From Neorhizobium sp. SOG26 (GTDB lineage Bacteria; Pseudomonadota; Alphaproteobacteria; Rhizobiales; Rhizobiaceae): 64,000 nt of DNA. Shown one piece after another: positions 59,855 through 64,000 of this stretch. Numbering within the stretch: position 1 is the stretch's first letter; each line of letters opens with the position of its first letter. Position numbers and translations under genes: made by a program. The DNA is taken from assembly GCF_003491345.1 (NCBI RefSeq), contig NZ_CP025513.1, positions 1,105,501-1,169,500 on the forward strand. Reading direction: 5' to 3'. Under the pieces are notes generated by a model. That model saw only the letters and a program-made list of their open reading frames with translations, did no database searches and was not told the origin of the DNA.

Positions 59855-61728
59855 TGCGCAAAGACAAGAACATAAACAGAAGTGATGCCATGACCCTGCA
59901 AACTGATTCGTCCGAGGACACCCAGCGTCCTCAGCCAGCAACGAAACGACTGTCGTATCTGCTGCGCGTCAACAGCGCCGACCCGACGCTGATGCTCGCT
60001 TTGTTGCTGCTGGTCGTGTTCGGTTATCTGATCTTGGCACCCGTCGTGCTTTTGCTCATCGATGCCGTGACCGTGCATTTCGCCGATATCGCCCGCACCA
60101 AGCAGGATCTTGGTGACTTGACGTTTTATTACCTGAACCGCGTGCTTGTCTCGCCCATTTCACGCGATCTGTTCTGGTGGCCGCTGGCCCACACCGCGAT
60201 TATCTCGGTTGCCGCGATCGTTATTTCCTTCCTCGTCGGCGCCCCGATCGGTTGGCTGCTCAGCCGCACCGATCTGATCGGCAAGAAGTGGTTCTCGACA
60301 GCACTGCTTTTGCCCTACATGTTACCATCCTGGACCTTTGCGCTCGCTTGGCTCACCCTGTTCAAGAACCGCACGACGGGTGGCCAGCCCGGATGGATGG
60401 AGACCTTTGGCTTCAATCCTCCGGACTGGTTGGCGTACGGAGCGCTGCCGATCTCGTTGATCCTGGCGCTGCACTACGCGCCCTTCGTGATCCTGCTTTT
60501 CGGCAATGCGCTGAAGCAGTTCGACACACAGCTTGAAGACTCCGCACGAAGCCTCGGCGCGAGCCCGGCAACTGTTGCCCGGCGGATCATTCTCCCCTTG
60601 ATGATGCCGTCGCTCGTCTCGGCCGCGACGCTCATTTTCGCGAAGTGCCTCGGCGATTTCGGCGTCGCCTACGTGCTTGGCGCGCCGGTCGGTTTTGACG
60701 TATTGGCAACCTCGCTCTTTCGCGCGATCTCGACCAGCCAGGCAGGCGCTTCGGCGGTTCTTGCCGGCGTCATCGTCCTGCTCGGGACGATCTCCATCAT
60801 CATCGACATGCGCCTGCTGAAGGAAGCCAAGCGTTTCGTCACCATCGGCTCGAAAGGCGCGATGGTTCGCCAGACGCCGCTTGGCAAATGGCAGGCACCG
60901 GCATTCGCCTGGGCGCTTCTCGTCTTCATCATCAGCGCGGGTATCCCGCTCCTGGCGCTGACACTGACGACAGTGATGCGTGTCCCGGGCTCATTCAGCC
61001 TCGACAATTTCACGCTGGACTACTGGATCGGCACCGACCTCGGCACCACGGCATTGCGTCAGGGCATTCTGCTGACCGGCGAGTTCTGGCTTGCACTGTG
61101 GAATACGGTCTGGATGGTGGGGCTTGCGGCGATTGGCGCTGGTGTACTCGGCCTCCTCGTCGGTTATGCCGTCGTGCGTTCGCCTTTCGCGTCCGTTTCG
61201 GTCGCGCTTCGCCAGATCACCTTCCTTCCCTATCTCGTTCCCGGCATCGCGTTTGCGGCGGCCTACCTCTCGATGTTCGCGGTCGCTCGCCCTCCCCTGC
61301 CGGCACTCTATGGCACGCCGATCATCCTCGTGCTCGCGATCCTCGCAGACCAGATGCCGTTTGCGTCCCGCGCCGGCATATCCTCGATGATGCAGCTCGG
61401 CCGTGAACCGGAAGAAGCAGGCCAGATCGTGGGTGCCGGCTGGTTCCGCCGCATGCGTTCCATTGTCCTGCCGATCCAGCGCAATGCTCTCGTTTCGGCG
61501 ATCCTTCTGCCCTTCATCTCCGGCATCAAGGGTCTGAGCTTGGTCGTCGTTCTGGCGGTACCCGGCACCGACCTCCTGACAACCTACGCAATCCGCCTTG
61601 TCGACTATGGCTACAGCCAGGCCGCGAACGCCGTGGTCGTGATGCTCTGCGTCGTTGCCTTCACCGGCACGATGCTCGTCCAGAAAATCGGCAAGGCCAA
61701 CCTCTCAGACGGCATGGGAAGCAAATAA
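59854..61728 (+). CDS. ABC transporter permease, FbpB type (double domain)
   Basis: A 624-aa membrane protein that duplicates the permease fold: two halves of about six segments, each with an EAA-type loop ('DSARSLGASPATVARRIILP' in the first and 'EAGQIVGAGWFRRMRSIVLP' in the second). This is the layout of Fe(III)-type (FbpB/SfuB/AfuB) permeases, whose cargo can also be hexose phosphates, putrescine-like or phosphonate compounds. The ATG shares one base with the upstream stop; Met13 (59890) is an alternative. Confidence 0.9.
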   Translation: MRKDKNINRSDAMTLQTDSSEDTQRPQPATKRLSYLLRVNSADPTLMLALLLLVVFGYLILAPVVLLLIDAVTVHFADIARTKQDLGDLTFYYLNRVLVSPISRDLFWWPLAHTAIISVAAIVISFLVGAPIGWLLSRTDLIGKKWFSTALLLPYMLPSWTFALAWLTLFKNRTTGGQPGWMETFGFNPPDWLAYGALPISLILALHYAPFVILLFGNALKQFDTQLEDSARSLGASPATVARRIILPLMMPSLVSAATLIFAKCLGDFGVAYVLGAPVGFDVLATSLFRAISTSQAGASAVLAGVIVLLGTISIIIDMRLLKEAKRFVTIGSKGAMVRQTPLGKWQAPAFAWALLVFIISAGIPLLALTLTTVMRVPGSFSLDNFTLDYWIGTDLGTTALRQGILLTGEFWLALWNTVWMVGLAAIGAGVLGLLVGYAVVRSPFASVSVALRQITFLPYLVPGIAFAAAYLSMFAVARPPLPALYGTPIILVLAILADQMPFASRAGISSMMQLGREPEEAGQIVGAGWFRRMRSIVLPIQRNALVSAILLPFISGIKGLSLVVVLAVPGTDLLTTYAIRLVDYGYSQAANAVVVMLCVVAFTGTMLVQKIGKANLSDGMGSK

Positions 61729-62828
61729 TGTCCAGCATCACCTTGGAAAACATCCGCAAGAGCTATGGCCGCAGCGGCCCGGCCGCGATCGCCAATCTCA
61801 GCATGGAGATCGGCGCATCGGAATTCCTCTGCCTGCTTGGCCCCTCCGGTTGCGGCAAGACCACTACCTTGCGAATGATCGCCGGCCTCGAACACCCAAC
61901 GGATGGCCGTATCCTGGTCGACGGCAAGCCGATCGTCTCGGTGGCGGACGGCATTTTCACCGTGCCGGAAAAACGCAACATGGGTCTCGTGTTCCAGAAC
62001 TACGCGCTCTGGCCGCACATGACGATCCGCGACAACGTCGCCTTCGGCCTCACCTTGCGCAAGACGCCTGACGCTGAGCGCGATGCGATCGTCAACCAGG
62101 TCATGACAAAGCTCGGAATTGCCAAATATGCCGATCGCTATCCGGCGCAGCTGTCTGGTGGACAGCAGCAGCGCGTGGCACTGGCGCGTATGCTGGCGCT
62201 GAAGCCATCCGTCATCCTGCTCGACGAGCCGCTGTCGAACCTCGACGCCAAGCTGCGTCTCGAGATGCGGGCCGAGCTGAAGCGCATCCACGCCGAAGCG
62301 GGCTCCACCATCGTCTTCGTCACCCATGACCAGTGGGAGGCCATGACGCTTGCCACCACGATCGCGGTTATGAGCGAAGGTGAGTTGCAGCAGGTGGGCA
62401 CGCCGGACGACATTTATGAGCGGCCCGCGAACCGCTTCGTGGCCGAGTTTGTCGGCAGCCTGCCGATCAACATCATTAACCGGGGTGCAGTCGAGACAGG
62501 GCCCTTGGTTGCCTGGCTCGATCAGGTTCTGACGCACTTCGATATTGATGCAGCACCGGTAGCATCTGCGGGCATCCGGCCGGAAGCCACGCGACTTGGC
62601 CGACTTTCCGAGGACGAGGCTGCGAGATGCGCAGCAGGTTATGGTTCCGTGGTGGATGTTGTTCCGACTGGCGGAAGCTGGATCGTTGAAATCGACGTCC
62701 AACGCACCCGCTTCTTCGCAATCGCGACCGAAAACCCACGACTTTCGGCGGGGGATACCACCCATTTCTGGGTCGAACGGCAACATCTGCACCTTTTCGA
62801 CCGGGAGAAGCAGCGCATTGCCCTTTGA
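61728..62828 (+). CDS. ABC transporter ATP-binding protein, FbpC type
   Basis: A 366-aa ATPase with Walker A GPSGCGKTT (38-46), signature LSGGQQQR, Walker B 'VILLDEPLSNLDAKLR' and a C-terminal regulatory OB-like domain ('IRPEATRLGRLSEDE', 'GSVVDVVPTGGSWIVEIDVQ'). The start shares one base with the permease stop (TAATG). It powers the double-domain permease. Confidence 0.93.
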   Translation: MSSITLENIRKSYGRSGPAAIANLSMEIGASEFLCLLGPSGCGKTTTLRMIAGLEHPTDGRILVDGKPIVSVADGIFTVPEKRNMGLVFQNYALWPHMTIRDNVAFGLTLRKTPDAERDAIVNQVMTKLGIAKYADRYPAQLSGGQQQRVALARMLALKPSVILLDEPLSNLDAKLRLEMRAELKRIHAEAGSTIVFVTHDQWEAMTLATTIAVMSEGELQQVGTPDDIYERPANRFVAEFVGSLPINIINRGAVETGPLVAWLDQVLTHFDIDAAPVASAGIRPEATRLGRLSEDEAARCAAGYGSVVDVVPTGGSWIVEIDVQRTRFFAIATENPRLSAGDTTHFWVERQHLHLFDREKQRIAL

Positions 62829-62862
62829 GGCATATGCGAAACAAGAGGCAATGGAGGAAAAC

Positions 62863-64000
62863 ATGCCAAAACTATCGATCTACATGCTGGCGGGCGTTTC
62901 AGCGCTGACGATTGGTCTCACGAGCGCCTCGGCGCAGGATGCCACGGAGATCGGAATCCCCGACAGCGAGTATTCGCTGGAGGCACTGATCGAGGCGGCC
63001 AAGAAGGAGGAGCCGATCACCGTTGTCGACGCGACCGGAAAGATCGTCTCGATGGCTGAGAACTTCTCCAAGAAGTACGGCCTGAAGGCGACCGGCGTTA
63101 AGATGAACGGCCAGGACCAGGAACAGATCATCGCGCGAGAAGCGGCTGCCAACAACGTGCGCACCGACGTCTTCAACATGAGCAACCTGCCGTCCGTGAC
63201 GAGCCAGATCCTGCCGCAGGGTTTCGGCATCTCCTGGCTGGCGCCGGACCTCAAGGACAAGATTCCCGCTGAGTACCAGAACCCGGCAATCACCAGCAAC
63301 AACCCGTGGGTCTTCGCCTATAACACCGACGTGCATGGTGAGACCTGCCCGGTCGACAATCTCTGGGCGCTGACGACGGAAGATTGGAAGGGCCGGGTAG
63401 CGATCCCTGACCCGCTTCTGCGCAACGAAACCATGTTCTGGTTCAACCAGCTTGCAGCCCATGGCGAAACGGAACTGCGCGAAGCCTACAAGGCGCAGTT
63501 CGGCGAAGAGTTGAAGACCGAAGAGGCGAGCGCGGCGGCCGAGTGGGTCAAGCGGCTTGCCCAGAACAAGCCGAAGGTTACCAAGAGCGACACCGATGTC
63601 GGCCCGATTGTTGGTGCCAAGGAAGAAAAGCCGCCGATCGGCTTCCTCAGCGCAGCGATCTTCCGCGACGCCAAGAAGGACGGCTACGGAATGGGCATCT
63701 GCAAGGAGATGAAGCCCTGGATTGGGCAGCTGACGCCGCGTGTGGCCGTCATCGCTTTCGGCACGAAGAGCCCGAACACCGCCAAGCTCTTCGCCCGCTT
63801 CATGATGACGGAGGAAGGCATGGCGCCGCAGCTGACTGACGGCAAGATCTCCACCAATACCGAGGCGAAGATGCCGGAAGGTGAAGCCTCCGGCGTTGCG
63901 GCGGTGATTGATCGTCTCTACGTCAATCACTCCGAAACGACCCAGGACGACTTCGCCAAGCTGCAGGACTGGCAGGATTTCTGGCTGACGAACTCGCGCT
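62863..64000 (+). CDS. FbpA-type periplasmic binding protein (3' partial)
   Basis: An open frame running off the window end, 379 codons visible. ATG 62863 follows a GGAGGAAA site; a signal peptide MPKLSIYML...TSASA is cleaved near residue 24. The mature part is a type-2 extracellular solute-binding protein ('EEPITVVDATGKIVSMAENF', 'VFAYNTDVHGETCPVDNLW', 'WKGRVAIPDPLLRNETM', 'VAVIAFGTKSPNTAKLFARF'). A tyrosine pair typical of Fe(III)-only FbpA is not obvious, so an organic or phosphorylated ligand is more likely. Fourth gene of the operon and its second receptor. Confidence 0.88.
   Translation, partial: MPKLSIYMLAGVSALTIGLTSASAQDATEIGIPDSEYSLEALIEAAKKEEPITVVDATGKIVSMAENFSKKYGLKATGVKMNGQDQEQIIAREAAANNVRTDVFNMSNLPSVTSQILPQGFGISWLAPDLKDKIPAEYQNPAITSNNPWVFAYNTDVHGETCPVDNLWALTTEDWKGRVAIPDPLLRNETMFWFNQLAAHGETELREAYKAQFGEELKTEEASAAAEWVKRLAQNKPKVTKSDTDVGPIVGAKEEKPPIGFLSAAIFRDAKKDGYGMGICKEMKPWIGQLTPRVAVIAFGTKSPNTAKLFARFMMTEEGMAPQLTDGKISTNTEAKMPEGEASGVAAVIDRLYVNHSETTQDDFAKLQDWQDFWLTNSR

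Noticed and set aside
61611-62864. 417-codon minus-strand frame opposite the FbpC-type ATPase
   Set aside because: Antisense to an ATPase with complete Walker motifs; no family features of its own.
1-64000. CRISPR arrays, tRNA/rRNA genes, insertion sequences, attachment sites or origins
   Set aside because: No regularly spaced repeats, cloverleaf-like sequence, transposase or integrase text, or iteron clusters were seen on reading both strands.

Overview
The window reads as a GC-rich alphaproteobacterium of the Rhizobiales, most likely Rhizobiaceae. Support comes from a complete urtABCDE urea transporter, a sitABCD manganese transporter with Mur-like operator palindromes, a DUF2585/UPF0314 membrane protein, many solute-binding-protein transporters, and tightly overlapping ATGA-type operon junctions. 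I saw no rRNA, tRNA, CRISPR array, insertion sequence or replication origin. The density of transporters and two-component systems would suit a chromid or megaplasmid, but that is inference.

Layout. 1-2476: a TRAP transporter (fused QM membrane subunit, cut by the window start, and DctP). 2489-9896 (minus): urtA-B-C-D-E followed by a thiamine-diphosphate enzyme. 10143-14430 (plus, divergent from urtA): a giant sensor that fuses an NCS1-type permease, a Cys-rich module, a histidine kinase and a receiver, then a LuxR-type response regulator. 14554-24833: quinone-reductase-like enzyme, racemase-like protein, MarR-type regulator, Ohr peroxidase, acyl-CoA ligase and a peptide-type ABC importer. 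24821-28316 (minus): sitABCD. 28513-31666: SnoaL-like protein, MYG1 homologue, GAF-GAF histidine kinase. 31812-39504: DUF2585 protein and crtX (plus), facing a minus-strand run of bacteriophytochrome, ABC-2 ATPase, ABC-2 permease, crtW and crtZ. 39780-47178: second peptide-type importer with a paralogous MarR-type regulator, a flavin monooxygenase and an FAD oxidoreductase. 50745-55706: ssu-type sulfonate operon. 55743-64000: response regulator, kinase and periplasmic protein (minus), divergent from a PhnD-like protein plus an Fbp-type importer that runs off the window end.

How it works together. Most of the window is scavenging and sensing: urea, metals, sulfonates, peptides or opine-like solutes, and an unknown ligand of the Fbp/PhnD-type system, each beside its own sensor or regulator. 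Two places look least described. One is the photoreceptor-exporter-ketocarotenoid run at 32509-39504, which would convert beta-carotene to astaxanthin or its glucoside, possibly under red/far-red light control and with a dedicated ABC exporter. The other is the permease-like hybrid kinase beside urt, a candidate urea, purine or other nitrogen-compound sensor. A 16-bp motif (TTTTAGGSTTRAAGTA) found in the same orientation before the two peptide-transporter operons, with weaker copies before three other genes, suggests a shared regulon.
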